DNA of 64,000 nt from an uncultured Sphaerochaeta sp. (GTDB lineage: Bacteria; Spirochaetota; Spirochaetia; Sphaerochaetales; Sphaerochaetaceae). A program made the translations under genes and the position numbers. Every line of letters begins with the position of its first letter. The first letter of the stretch is position 1. The stretch covers positions 1,116,001-1,180,000 of the forward strand of contig NZ_OY781873.1 of NCBI RefSeq assembly GCF_963677075.1, in the 5' to 3' direction. The notes below the pieces were generated by a model that saw only the letters and a program-made list of their open reading frames with translations, ran no database searches and was not told where the DNA came from. Shown piece by piece: positions 44,565 to 52,541 of this stretch.

Positions 44565-45410
44565 ATGTTGCGAATAAACAAGATATCACCGTTTAATATA
44601 TTGAAGTATATACTTTTGGTATGTATTTTTCTATTTTTGCTCTTTCCAATATATTGGATGCTTGCATCTTCTCTGAAGACAAATATGGAAGCATATAGGT
44701 ACCCGCCAACTTTTTTCCCGAATACCATGGTTCCTAATGCCTATGTGTCCTTATTTCTGGAGAACAACCAATTCTTTGTCTATTACTTCAATAATTTTCT
44801 GGTCTCAACATCTAGTGCCCTGATTTGTTGTTTAGTAGCACTTTTTACTGGCTACTCATTATCTCGCTTCAAAACACAATGGGGTGTGATAATTGCCGCT
44901 TTGTTGTTATCAACACAGATGTTTCCAATTATTTCCAGAATGATTAGCTTGTACTCGCTCATGGGTAAATTCGGATTGATCAATACACGACATGGATTGA
45001 TACTAGCAATCGTTGCAGCTCAAATTCCTTTCTGCTCACTTCTCATGTCATCATTTTTGGCAAATATCCCAAAAGAAATCGAAGAGGCAGCTTACATTGA
45101 TGGAGCAGGAAGGAATACGATTCTTTTTCGAATAATTACACCTCTGATAAAACCAGGTATCCTTGCAGTGGGTATTTACTCGTTCCTGCTTACATGGGAT
45201 GACTACCTTCATGCAGCAACGCTCATTCAGAGTGATAACCTGAGGACTCTTTCAATTGGGATATCATTACGCTACCTCGGGGAACTATCATACGACTGGT
45301 CTCTGATCAATTGTATTTCAGTAGTGGGAGCTCTGCCTATGGTGCTCTTATTCTTTTTCTTCCAGAAGTATATGATTAAAGGCCTGGTTGCAGGTGCTGT
45401 AAAAGGTTAG
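44565..45410 (+). CDS. Sugar ABC transporter permease (MalG/UgpE type)
   Basis: A 281-residue partner permease. It has six hydrophobic helices, an EAA loop at about residues 173-195 (IEEAAYIDGAGRNTILFRIITP) and the C-terminus KYMIKGLVAGAVKG. The region is noticeably AT-rich at its start. Fifteen bases after its stop the second sulfatase of this operon begins. No ATPase gene is present in the operon. Confidence 0.88.
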   Translation: MLRINKISPFNILKYILLVCIFLFLLFPIYWMLASSLKTNMEAYRYPPTFFPNTMVPNAYVSLFLENNQFFVYYFNNFLVSTSSALICCLVALFTGYSLSRFKTQWGVIIAALLLSTQMFPIISRMISLYSLMGKFGLINTRHGLILAIVAAQIPFCSLLMSSFLANIPKEIEEAAYIDGAGRNTILFRIITPLIKPGILAVGIYSFLLTWDDYLHAATLIQSDNLRTLSIGISLRYLGELSYDWSLINCISVVGALPMVLLFFFFQKYMIKGLVAGAVKG

Positions 45411-45425
45411 AAATAGGAGACATAT

Positions 45426-46946
45426 ATGCCCAGACAGATAGTGTTTATTATGACCGATACTACAAGAAAAGATATGCTTGGCTGCTACGGGGATGCACGT
45501 ATGAAAACCCCCAATCTGGATAGTTTAGCACAGGCTGGAATTCGATATAATGCAGCATATGATTGTCAGCCGGTATGCGGACCAGCGCGCTCAGCATTGT
45601 TTACAGGAACGTTCCCTCATTCAAATGGGGTTGTTTCCAATAATGTTCCTCTAGGGCTTAATGTGAAGACATTGGGACAACGTCTCAGTGATCAGGGTAT
45701 CAAAGCTGCATATACAGGTAAATGGCATCTTGATGGAGGGGATTACTTTGGTTTGGGGATCTGCCCAGAAGGGTGGGATCCTGAAGCCTGGTATGATATG
45801 CACAACTATCTCGAAGAGTTGAGTGACGAGGAACGCACGCGCTCAAGAAGATCTGAAACAGCCTATGATGAGAGCTGGGGTGAGGATATGACCTATGCTC
45901 ACCGTGTCTCAAATAAGGCAATGAGCTACCTGGAAAAGCATGAAGAAGAGGATTTTTTCTTGGTCGTCTCGTATGACGAGCCCCACGGTCCCTGTATTTG
46001 TCCAGCTCCATTCAATACCATGTATGATGGTTTTTCCTTTGACGATAATCCATCCTTCCATGACGATCTTAAGACGAAGCCAGTGCTTCAGGGATTATGG
46101 GCTGGGAGTGACCTGGAAAAGAGTTCAGAGGAGCTGCGAAAGAGTTCAAAGATGCTTTCCTTGTTTCTTGGCTGCAATAGTTTTGTTGACTATGAGATAG
46201 GGAGAGTTCTTGACCAGATACAGAAAATTGCTCCAGAGGCGATGGTAATATTTACTTCCGACCATGGAGATATGCTGGGTTCTCACCACTTGCAGACGAA
46301 GAATGCAGCTTTCTATCAGGAAATCACCAATGTACCACTGCTGATCAAACCTGCAACATCCAATGAAAGGAACCAAGGTGCCGTTGTGGATTATCCAGCC
46401 AGTCATATCGATATAACTCCGACGGTTTTGGATTTCTTTAACCTTCCCATTCCAAAGTTGCTGGAAGGAAAGAGCATGCTCGCCCAGATTGATAATCCTG
46501 AGATCAGGATCAATGATCATGTGTTCTGTGAGTTTACCCGGTATGAGGTGGATCATGATGGGTTTGGTGGATTGCAGATGATGCGATCCATTACTGATGG
46601 ACGTTGGAAATTGACCATCAATCTAATGGATCTTGATGAATTGTATGATCTGGAATCTGACCCGCATGAAGTGATTAACCGTATCTGGGATGACTCTTGT
46701 CGTGATATACGGAATCGCCTTCATGATCTTCTTATTGAGCATATGGATGAAACACGTGATGTATATAGAGGATACCAGTGGGTAGCCCGTTCTTGGAGAT
46801 CTGATAGAGTTCTAAGCTGGCAAAATAGTGGTCTGACTCGTCAACGCGAAAATGAGGAGTATGAGCCGAGGCAGTGGGACTACGATACAGGGCTCCCCAT
46901 GGAGGAAGCCGTTCGAGGCAAGAAACTGTATGATGTGAAGCATTGA
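45426..46946 (+). CDS. Sulfatase (family S1), Cys-type, no signal peptide
   Basis: A 506-residue sulfatase. It opens QIVFIMTDTTRKDMLGCYGDARMKTPNLDSLA with metal-binding Asp residues. The catalytic Cys51 lies in CGPAR, followed by SALFTGTFPHSNGVVSNN. YTGKWHLDGGDYFG, LVVSYDEPHGP and MVIFTSDHGDMLGSH supply the remaining active-site residues. It begins directly with the catalytic domain, so cytoplasmic action is predicted. GGAGA lies eight bases before the ATG. It ends the importer operon, and the maturase gene anSME follows 86 bp later from its own promoter. Confidence 0.9.
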   Translation: MPRQIVFIMTDTTRKDMLGCYGDARMKTPNLDSLAQAGIRYNAAYDCQPVCGPARSALFTGTFPHSNGVVSNNVPLGLNVKTLGQRLSDQGIKAAYTGKWHLDGGDYFGLGICPEGWDPEAWYDMHNYLEELSDEERTRSRRSETAYDESWGEDMTYAHRVSNKAMSYLEKHEEEDFFLVVSYDEPHGPCICPAPFNTMYDGFSFDDNPSFHDDLKTKPVLQGLWAGSDLEKSSEELRKSSKMLSLFLGCNSFVDYEIGRVLDQIQKIAPEAMVIFTSDHGDMLGSHHLQTKNAAFYQEITNVPLLIKPATSNERNQGAVVDYPASHIDITPTVLDFFNLPIPKLLEGKSMLAQIDNPEIRINDHVFCEFTRYEVDHDGFGGLQMMRSITDGRWKLTINLMDLDELYDLESDPHEVINRIWDDSCRDIRNRLHDLLIEHMDETRDVYRGYQWVARSWRSDRVLSWQNSGLTRQRENEEYEPRQWDYDTGLPMEEAVRGKKLYDVKH

Positions 46947-46996
46947 TGCAGGGGGGTCCGGAAGAATTGTGTCTCATCAATCCTCTTTATGGGTCC

Positions 46997-47025
46997 TTGT
47001 CTATAATTTCAATAAAGGCTATACA
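46997..47025 (+). promoter_or_regulatory. Promoter of the anSME gene, probably leaderless
   Basis: TTGTCT (46997-47002), a 17-bp spacer and TATACA (47020-47025) lie so that transcription would start at about 47032, one base before the ATG at 47033. No Shine-Dalgarno sequence is present near the start codon. Confidence 0.5.
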
Positions 47026-47032
47026 ATAACCA

Positions 47033-48133
47033 ATGGATACACGCCGAGCCCACCTTACCATGATGATCAAGCCAGCCTCAGCTGCGTGCAATCTTCGCTG
47101 TGATTACTGCTTTTATTTTGATGAGGCAGATAGCCGAGTCGAGGGTATTCGCTCCATGATGAGTCATGCTGTTGCAGATGCAATCATTCTAAAGAGCTTG
47201 GAGGCTGCAAAGCACTGTTCCTTCGTATTTCAGGGTGGAGAACCCTCTCTTGCAGGGCTTCCATTCTTTGAATACTTTGTGCGTAAAGTTGCTGCAAGCA
47301 AGAAGGAAGACTCCCTGGTGACCTATGCCTTCCAGACCAACGGAATGTTGCTTGATGAAAAGTGGGCAAGGTTTTTCAAAGAACATGATTTCTTGGTAGG
47401 AGTCTCTCTCGATGGTCCCCCACGGCTTAATGACCTGCACCGGAAGGACGGGAAGGGAGGGAAGAGTGGACGAAAGGTGATGCGGGGTATTTCTCAACTC
47501 CAAAGGGAAGGCGTGCAATTCAATATTCTCAGTGTAGTCACCAATGAATTAGCCCAGAATATTGGTATGGCCTATCCCTATTTAGTGGAACATGGACTTG
47601 TCTACCAACAGTACATACCGTGCATGGATATGCTTGACGGAGAGAAACGTTTTCTCTCTGCTGCCGCTTATGGACAGTTCCTGAAGGATCTCTTTGATCT
47701 CTGGTTCGCTTCCTACCAAGCGAAGAGGCCTGTCTCAGTCAGGTTTTTTGATAACCTTGTTGGGATGATAGCCGGTTATCCCCCTGAAGCGTGCGATATG
47801 GCGGGGGTATGTTCTATCCAGTATGTGGCAGAGAGCAATGGAGACATATATCCCTGTGATTTCTACTGCCTCGATTCGCATCGTCTCGGTAATATCACTG
47901 AAGATGAAATTGTATCGCTTGATGCAAGACGAAGCGCCATATGGTTCATTGAAGACTCTCCCAATTCCATTGATGATTGTGCTTCTTGTCAATGGAAGCC
48001 TCTTTGCAGAGGTGGCTGTAAACGGTATCGCAGTGAAGACGGGTACCGGTTCTGCAGTTCCATGAAATCATTCTTTCCCTATGCGATTAATCGTCTAGAA
48101 ATGATTGCCAATACTCTGAAATCTAAAACATAA
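47033..48133 (+). CDS. Anaerobic sulfatase-maturating enzyme (radical SAM, SPASM)
   Basis: A 366-residue radical-SAM enzyme that converts the active-site cysteine or serine of sulfatases to formylglycine. The radical-SAM cluster motif is C19-NLR-C23-DY-C26. FVFQGGEPSLAGLPFFEYFVRK and FQTNGMLLDEKWARFF follow as in known anSMEs. The C-terminal SPASM region supplies further cluster cysteines: CSIQYVAESNGDIYPCDFYC, then CASCQWKPLCRGGCKRYR. Its location after three Cys-type sulfatases in the window makes the assignment strong. The enzyme works in the cytoplasm and is oxygen-sensitive, indicating an anaerobic life style. Confidence 0.92.
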   Translation: MDTRRAHLTMMIKPASAACNLRCDYCFYFDEADSRVEGIRSMMSHAVADAIILKSLEAAKHCSFVFQGGEPSLAGLPFFEYFVRKVAASKKEDSLVTYAFQTNGMLLDEKWARFFKEHDFLVGVSLDGPPRLNDLHRKDGKGGKSGRKVMRGISQLQREGVQFNILSVVTNELAQNIGMAYPYLVEHGLVYQQYIPCMDMLDGEKRFLSAAAYGQFLKDLFDLWFASYQAKRPVSVRFFDNLVGMIAGYPPEACDMAGVCSIQYVAESNGDIYPCDFYCLDSHRLGNITEDEIVSLDARRSAIWFIEDSPNSIDDCASCQWKPLCRGGCKRYRSEDGYRFCSSMKSFFPYAINRLEMIANTLKSKT

Positions 48134-48144
48134 AAGGGACGCAT

Positions 48145-48930
48145 GTGGAAATCTTACTTGTAATACTGACATTCGCAGCAACGGTTGTAGGCGCTATCAG
48201 TGGGATTGGTGGTGGGGTGATTATCAAGCCAGCGATGGATGCTTTGGTTAATTATCCAATCGTTACAATTAGCTTCCTCAGTGGGAATACCGTCCTCGCG
48301 ATGACAGCGGTATCCTTGCTTCGTAGTAGGAAGGATGCTATTTCTGTCGACCAGGTGGTGGGAACCCCTCTGGCCATCGGTGGCGCTATAGGTGGGATCG
48401 TCGGCAAGGTGATCTTCTCCTGGATCAAGACAGCGACAGGGAACAATGCTCTGATCGGGATGGTGCAAAACATCATCATGGTTGTACTGACCGCCTCTGT
48501 ATTTATCTATGTACTGAAAAAAGCAAGGATTCATACCCTGCAGGTAACCAACAAGGGAGCAGCAGGATTGCTCGGATTGGTGTTAGGGGTATTCTCATCC
48601 TTTCTGGGAATCGGAGGAGGACCAATCAATATCATGTTTCTGTCCTATTTCTTTTCGATGGACAGCAAGCATGCCGCACTGAACAGTCTCTACATCATCT
48701 TTTTTAGCCAGGTTGCAAATTTTATCACCAATGTCATCCAAGGGACATTCCCAGATTTCAACATACTATTGCTTGTGAGTATGATGGTCACTGGTATCTT
48801 GGGGGCAATGACGGGTAGATCTTTAACAAAGCGTCTTGGCAATAAGCAGGTTGACCAGCTGTTCATGGGCGTAATGCTCCTGATTGTTCTCCTCTCTGCA
48901 TTCAATGTCTGGAAGTTTGCCTCACTGTAG
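48145..48930 (+). CDS. TSUP family (TauE/SafE-like) anion transporter
   Basis: A 261-residue inner-membrane protein with about eight hydrophobic helices in two repeated halves. Each half opens with the family's glycine-rich motif: VVGAISGIGGGVIIKPAMDAL and GVFSSFLGIGGGPINIMFLSYFF. TauE/SafE proteins are proposed to export sulfite, sulfoacetate or related anions. The start is GTG at 48145, five bases after AAGGGA and twelve after the anSME stop, so the two genes are cotranscribed. Next to the maturase and sulfatases, it may export sulfate or sulfite released inside the cell; the direction and anion are inferred. Confidence 0.85.
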   Translation: MEILLVILTFAATVVGAISGIGGGVIIKPAMDALVNYPIVTISFLSGNTVLAMTAVSLLRSRKDAISVDQVVGTPLAIGGAIGGIVGKVIFSWIKTATGNNALIGMVQNIIMVVLTASVFIYVLKKARIHTLQVTNKGAAGLLGLVLGVFSSFLGIGGGPINIMFLSYFFSMDSKHAALNSLYIIFFSQVANFITNVIQGTFPDFNILLLVSMMVTGILGAMTGRSLTKRLGNKQVDQLFMGVMLLIVLLSAFNVWKFASL

Positions 48931-49051
48931 AAGAAAATTCGTGAAGAGAAAGTCACCTATAGCTATGACTTCAGGGCTTCCAGATGATTGTGCTGGTACG
49001 GGAAAAGGACCATATAAAGGTCTGATATTCAGTGACAGGAAATATGAACAA

Positions 49052-49081
49052 TTGGCATACTAGGTTACGCAGCGATACTAT
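49052..49081 (+). promoter_or_regulatory. Promoter of the tetronate kinase operon
   Basis: TTGGCA (49052-49057), an 18-bp spacer and TACTAT (49076-49081) lie 22 bp upstream of the start codon, with GAGGGG as ribosome-binding site in between. The match to consensus is good for both boxes. Confidence 0.5.
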
Positions 49082-49103
49082 ATGAATAATTGTGAGGGGT
49101 TGT

Positions 49104-50363
49104 ATGAAACTAGGAGTTATTGCAGACGATTTTACCGGAGCTGTGGATATAGCGGGCTTCTTGGTATCTGGAGGCATGAGAACGCTCATGTGTGCCAAGC
49201 CTGTTGCAACAGGGCAACTTCCCGAGACTGATGCGATTGTCATGAGCTTGAAGATCAGGAGCATTCCATCATCTGATGCAGTAGAGGAGGCTCTCTCAGC
49301 ACTTGCTTTCCTACAGGAAGCAGGTTGTGATCGTTTCTACTACAAATATTGCTCAACCTTTGATTCAACCGAGAAAGGAAACATCGGTCCCATCAGCGAT
49401 GCGCTCAGGGATGCGCTTGGGCTATTCAGTACACTTATCTGTCCTGCGCTTCCGGTCAATGGAAGAACTGTGTACCACGGGTACCTGTTTGTAGGTGACC
49501 AGCTGCTCAGTGATTCCCCAATGCGTCATCATCCACTCAATCCAATGAGGATGTCGAAACTCGCCGATCTGCTTGCAATGCAAAGTCCATCTACCAATGG
49601 TCATGTGTATTATGACGTTGTCAAAGAAGGAGTTTCAGCAGTAAAGAATCGCATTAATGTCCTTGAGAAGGATGGGGTGAACAATATCATCGTTGATGTG
49701 ATCAACGATGGGGACTTGGATACAATTGCCAAGGCAACCGAGGATATGATTCTTGTCACTGGAGGCTCTGGCTTGGCTCAGGGTATTGCTACAGTGAGAG
49801 CTGAATCCATTGGAGAGACAGGTACCGCAAAGCCTGCATTCCTTCCCAAGAAGACCCAAGCAGTGGTTATCGCTGGTTCTTGTTCAGCGATGATGCAGAA
49901 GCAAGTTGCCTACTATAAAGAGAAGGCAGAGAGCCTCAGTATTGATGAGCAATCTTGTGTGGACGACCCCTCTTATCCTGAGACGCTTGCCCAGTGGGTA
50001 CTCGCCCACCAGGGAAACTCCCTTGCTCCCATGGTCTTTGCGACCCGCTCGCCAGAGGAACTACAGCATAACCGAGAACGGTTCAAGGGAATGGATCTAG
50101 CGGGAATCATAGAGCAGGTTTTTGGGAGAATGACAGCCATTCTTGCACGAGAAGGGGTCTATACCTTTATCGTTGGAGGGGGAGAGACCAGCGGGGTGGT
50201 TGCATCCACCTTGGGGGTTGATGCCTACCTGATAGGGGAGCAGATAGGCCCAGGTGTTTCGTGGGTGCAGTCCTTGGACAGGAAGTTCCAGCTGGTATTG
50301 AAGAGCGGGAACTTTGGTTCTGAATCCTTTCTAGAGAAAGCCCAGGAGTGTTATGATGAATGA
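49104..50363 (+). CDS. otnK: Four-carbon acid sugar kinase (OtnK/DtnK, DUF1537 family)
   Basis: A 419-residue kinase phosphorylating four-carbon acid sugars. It starts LGVIADDFTGAVDIAGFLV, the substrate-binding signature, then RFYYKYCSTFDSTEKGNIGP and CPALPVNGRTVYHGYLFVG. The C-terminal ATP-binding half contains VIAGSCSAMMQKQV and VYTFIVGGGETSGVVASTLGV. OtnK phosphorylates 3-oxo-tetronates; related DtnK/LtnK enzymes use D-erythronate or L-threonate. The adjacent OtnC-like gene overlaps it by 11 bases and favours OtnK. ATG 49104 follows GAGGGG; a few codons upstream are open but lack a start signal. Confidence 0.85.
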   Translation: MKLGVIADDFTGAVDIAGFLVSGGMRTLMCAKPVATGQLPETDAIVMSLKIRSIPSSDAVEEALSALAFLQEAGCDRFYYKYCSTFDSTEKGNIGPISDALRDALGLFSTLICPALPVNGRTVYHGYLFVGDQLLSDSPMRHHPLNPMRMSKLADLLAMQSPSTNGHVYYDVVKEGVSAVKNRINVLEKDGVNNIIVDVINDGDLDTIAKATEDMILVTGGSGLAQGIATVRAESIGETGTAKPAFLPKKTQAVVIAGSCSAMMQKQVAYYKEKAESLSIDEQSCVDDPSYPETLAQWVLAHQGNSLAPMVFATRSPEELQHNRERFKGMDLAGIIEQVFGRMTAILAREGVYTFIVGGGETSGVVASTLGVDAYLIGEQIGPGVSWVQSLDRKFQLVLKSGNFGSESFLEKAQECYDE

Positions 50364-50973
50364 AATTGAGATGAAACGTGAGTTGGTTTCCTTCGCCTCA
50401 AGCCTCTACCAAAGAGGATTTGTCGTGGGAAGTGCGGGGAATATCTCGGTGAAACTTCTTGATGGCACCTACCTTGCCACTCCAACCGGGTCTTCCTTTG
50501 GGATTTTGAATGAAGCGGAGGTGTCCCACTTCAAGGAGGATGGAACGTTGCTTGGAGGAAAGGCCCCTACCAAGGAGGTTCCGTTCCATCTTGCTTGTTA
50601 TGCTGCTCACAGTGAGATCCGTGCAGTGGTTCATCTTCACTCCACCTATGCAACCTTGCTTGCCAGCACCAAGGACCTCAGGGATGGCAGCCCATTTACC
50701 CCATTCACACCGTATTTTGTCATGAAGGTGAACAAGGTAGGGATACTTCCCTACAGAAGGCCAGGTTCTCCACTTATAGCAGAGGATATTCGATCCAAGC
50801 CTGGGTTCTCCACGTACCTCATGCAGAACCATGGGTTGATCACCACAGGAAAGACGCTTCAGGAAGCAGTATTTGCTGCTGAGGAGTTCGAGGAGAGTGC
50901 AAAGCTCTGGTATCTGGGACAGGGATTGGATATTAGAAGACTGAGTGAAGAAGAGATGGCAGAACTGCAATAG
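50353..50973 (+). CDS. otnC: Class II aldolase family, OtnC-like 3-oxo-tetronate 4-phosphate decarboxylase
   Basis: A 206-residue class II aldolase/adducin-fold metalloenzyme. It has GFVVGSAGNISVKLLDGTYLATPTGSSFG, the Zn-binding His pair in VVHLHSTYATLL, and MQNHGLITTGKTLQEAVFAAEEFEESAKLW, matching the OtnC group that decarboxylates 3-oxo-tetronate 4-phosphate to dihydroxyacetone phosphate. It overlaps the OtnK-like gene, giving the last two steps of threonate or erythronate breakdown. The dehydrogenase usually preceding them (LtnD/DenD) is not in the window. Sugar-phosphate aldolases such as fuculose-phosphate aldolase are similar, but the kinase partner supports OtnC. Confidence 0.85.
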   Translation: MMNEIEMKRELVSFASSLYQRGFVVGSAGNISVKLLDGTYLATPTGSSFGILNEAEVSHFKEDGTLLGGKAPTKEVPFHLACYAAHSEIRAVVHLHSTYATLLASTKDLRDGSPFTPFTPYFVMKVNKVGILPYRRPGSPLIAEDIRSKPGFSTYLMQNHGLITTGKTLQEAVFAAEEFEESAKLWYLGQGLDIRRLSEEEMAELQ

Positions 50974-51049
50974 CAACCAAGGCCTCTGTACTCATAGCAC
51001 ATGATTATTGCATCGTAGATAAAGAACTACAAAAAGTTTCTGTTTATTC

Positions 51050-51080
51050 TTGACCCTATAGTAACTATAGGGTTTATCGT
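51050..51080 (+). promoter_or_regulatory. MerR-type promoter and operator
   Basis: TTGACC (51050-51055) and TATCGT (51075-51080) are separated by 19 bp, the over-long spacing that MerR activators correct by twisting DNA. The perfect palindrome ACCCTATAG-TAA-CTATAGGGT (51053-51073) covers the spacer, exactly where MerR proteins bind. It lies just upstream of the deaminase and nucleoside-transporter genes, whose last gene (57079) encodes a MerR regulator with an effector domain. Confidence 0.8.
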
Positions 51081-51110
51081 ACAACCATCAAGCCGGTAAG
51101 GTGGTAGGTG

Positions 51111-52499
51111 ATGGGTAACCAGAAACTTCTTACAAATATTCGTTCTCTCGTGAGTTGCGATGGATCTGATACGGTGTACTCCGATTGTGATCTCCTGATC
51201 GACGGATACAAGATAGCAAAGATTGGAAAGAATCTTCCTCAAGGTGACGCCCAGGTCATCGATGCAAGCAACTACATTGTGTATCCAGGATTGGTGAATA
51301 CGCACCATCACTTCTTCCAGACGTTTGTACGAAACCTGGTAACCATTGATTATCCGAACCTTCTTGTGGTCGACTGGCTCGACAAGATTTATCCCATTTT
51401 CTCGCAGATTGACAGTGAAGTTATCTATTACTCGTCTCTTGTTGCCATGGCAGATCTTCTCAAGCATGGCTGCACCACTGCGTTCGACCACCAGTACTGT
51501 TATACCAAGAAAACCGGTAAGGAAGCTGTTGACCGCCAGATGGAAGCTGCTTCCTTGTTGGGCATCAGGTACCACGCAGGGAGAGGCTGCAATACCTTGG
51601 AAAGGGAGAAGGGCAGTACCATCCCTGGGGAGATGCTGGAGACTACCGATGAGTTCCTACTTGATTGTGAACGCTTGATGAAAGCCTATCATGATCCAAA
51701 CCCAAACAGTATGAGCCAGATTGTAGTTGCTCCCTGTCAGCCAATCAACAGCTACCAGGAAACCTTTGAGGAGTCACTGGCGTTTGCACGTAAGCATGCT
51801 CTCCGGCTTCATACCCACCTCGGAGAGGGGGAAAACCCCATCATGATGGAACGCTATGGCAAGAGAACGCTTGCTTGGGCAGAAGAGATTGGGTTTGTTG
51901 GGGAGGATGTCTGGTTTGCCCATGGATGGGAACTCCAGAAGGATGAATATGATGTAATGGCTAGGACAGGGACAGGTCTCTCCCACTGCCCAGCTCCTGC
52001 CGTCTTGGGTGGTTTCCCCATCATCGATATCCCAGCAATGGAGAGAGCAGGCATGAACGTCTCGCTTGGCTGTGATGGGTCTGCCACCAATGACAGTTCT
52101 AACCTGCTCGATTCCTTACGCATGGCTTATTTGGCTCAGTCCTACCATAGCAAGAGCCGGGGAGGAGCCCCTTCTGCCTACGAGATGCTCAAGATGGCAA
52201 CAGTAGGTGGTGCCAAGACACTGGGCAGGAGTGATATTGGTTCCCTCGAAGTAGGAAAGGCTGCTGACCTCTTTGCCATTGACGCCAATACACTCCCACT
52301 TGCTGGAACATTGCATGATCCAGGTAATCTCCTTGCTCGAGTCGGTTATACCGGCGAGGTAGCCATGACCATGGTCGGTGGAGACATCAAATTCAAGGAC
52401 GGCGAACTGGTAGGGATTGATGAAGTACGCTTGGCTGTTCAGGCTGAGCAAGCCTGCGATGAGAGGCTACGCTCTCTATTTCCCACGATCTTCCGATAA
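51111..52499 (+). CDS. Amidohydrolase, 8-oxoguanine deaminase / AtzB-TrzN type
   Basis: A 462-residue metal-dependent deaminase of the amidohydrolase superfamily. The metal ligands are seen in VNTHHHFFQTFVRN, RLHTHLGEGEN and WFAHGWEL. The late motif CDGSATNDSSNLLDSLRMAYL is characteristic of 8-oxoguanine and hydroxy-triazine deaminases. Guanine, isocytosine or a related oxopurine is the probable substrate. ATG 51111 is preferred (GTG 51108 is adjacent), with AAGGTGG six bases upstream. It opens the operon under the MerR-type promoter and is followed by a nucleoside-type binding protein and importer, which supports purine salvage. Confidence 0.82.
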   Translation: MGNQKLLTNIRSLVSCDGSDTVYSDCDLLIDGYKIAKIGKNLPQGDAQVIDASNYIVYPGLVNTHHHFFQTFVRNLVTIDYPNLLVVDWLDKIYPIFSQIDSEVIYYSSLVAMADLLKHGCTTAFDHQYCYTKKTGKEAVDRQMEAASLLGIRYHAGRGCNTLEREKGSTIPGEMLETTDEFLLDCERLMKAYHDPNPNSMSQIVVAPCQPINSYQETFEESLAFARKHALRLHTHLGEGENPIMMERYGKRTLAWAEEIGFVGEDVWFAHGWELQKDEYDVMARTGTGLSHCPAPAVLGGFPIIDIPAMERAGMNVSLGCDGSATNDSSNLLDSLRMAYLAQSYHSKSRGGAPSAYEMLKMATVGGAKTLGRSDIGSLEVGKAADLFAIDANTLPLAGTLHDPGNLLARVGYTGEVAMTMVGGDIKFKDGELVGIDEVRLAVQAEQACDERLRSLFPTIFR

Positions 52500-52541
52500 G
52501 TAGTGCATTCACAGGGGAAACCCTTTAGAGGAGTAACGAAC

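Noticed and set aside
48143..48163. ATG at 48143 as start of the TSUP gene
   Set aside because: That frame ends after six codons; GTG 48145 opens the long membrane-protein frame.
50974..51110. Purine riboswitch upstream of the deaminase
   Set aside because: The leader holds a MerR-type promoter and is only about 25-30 bases long after the expected start, too short for a purine aptamer.
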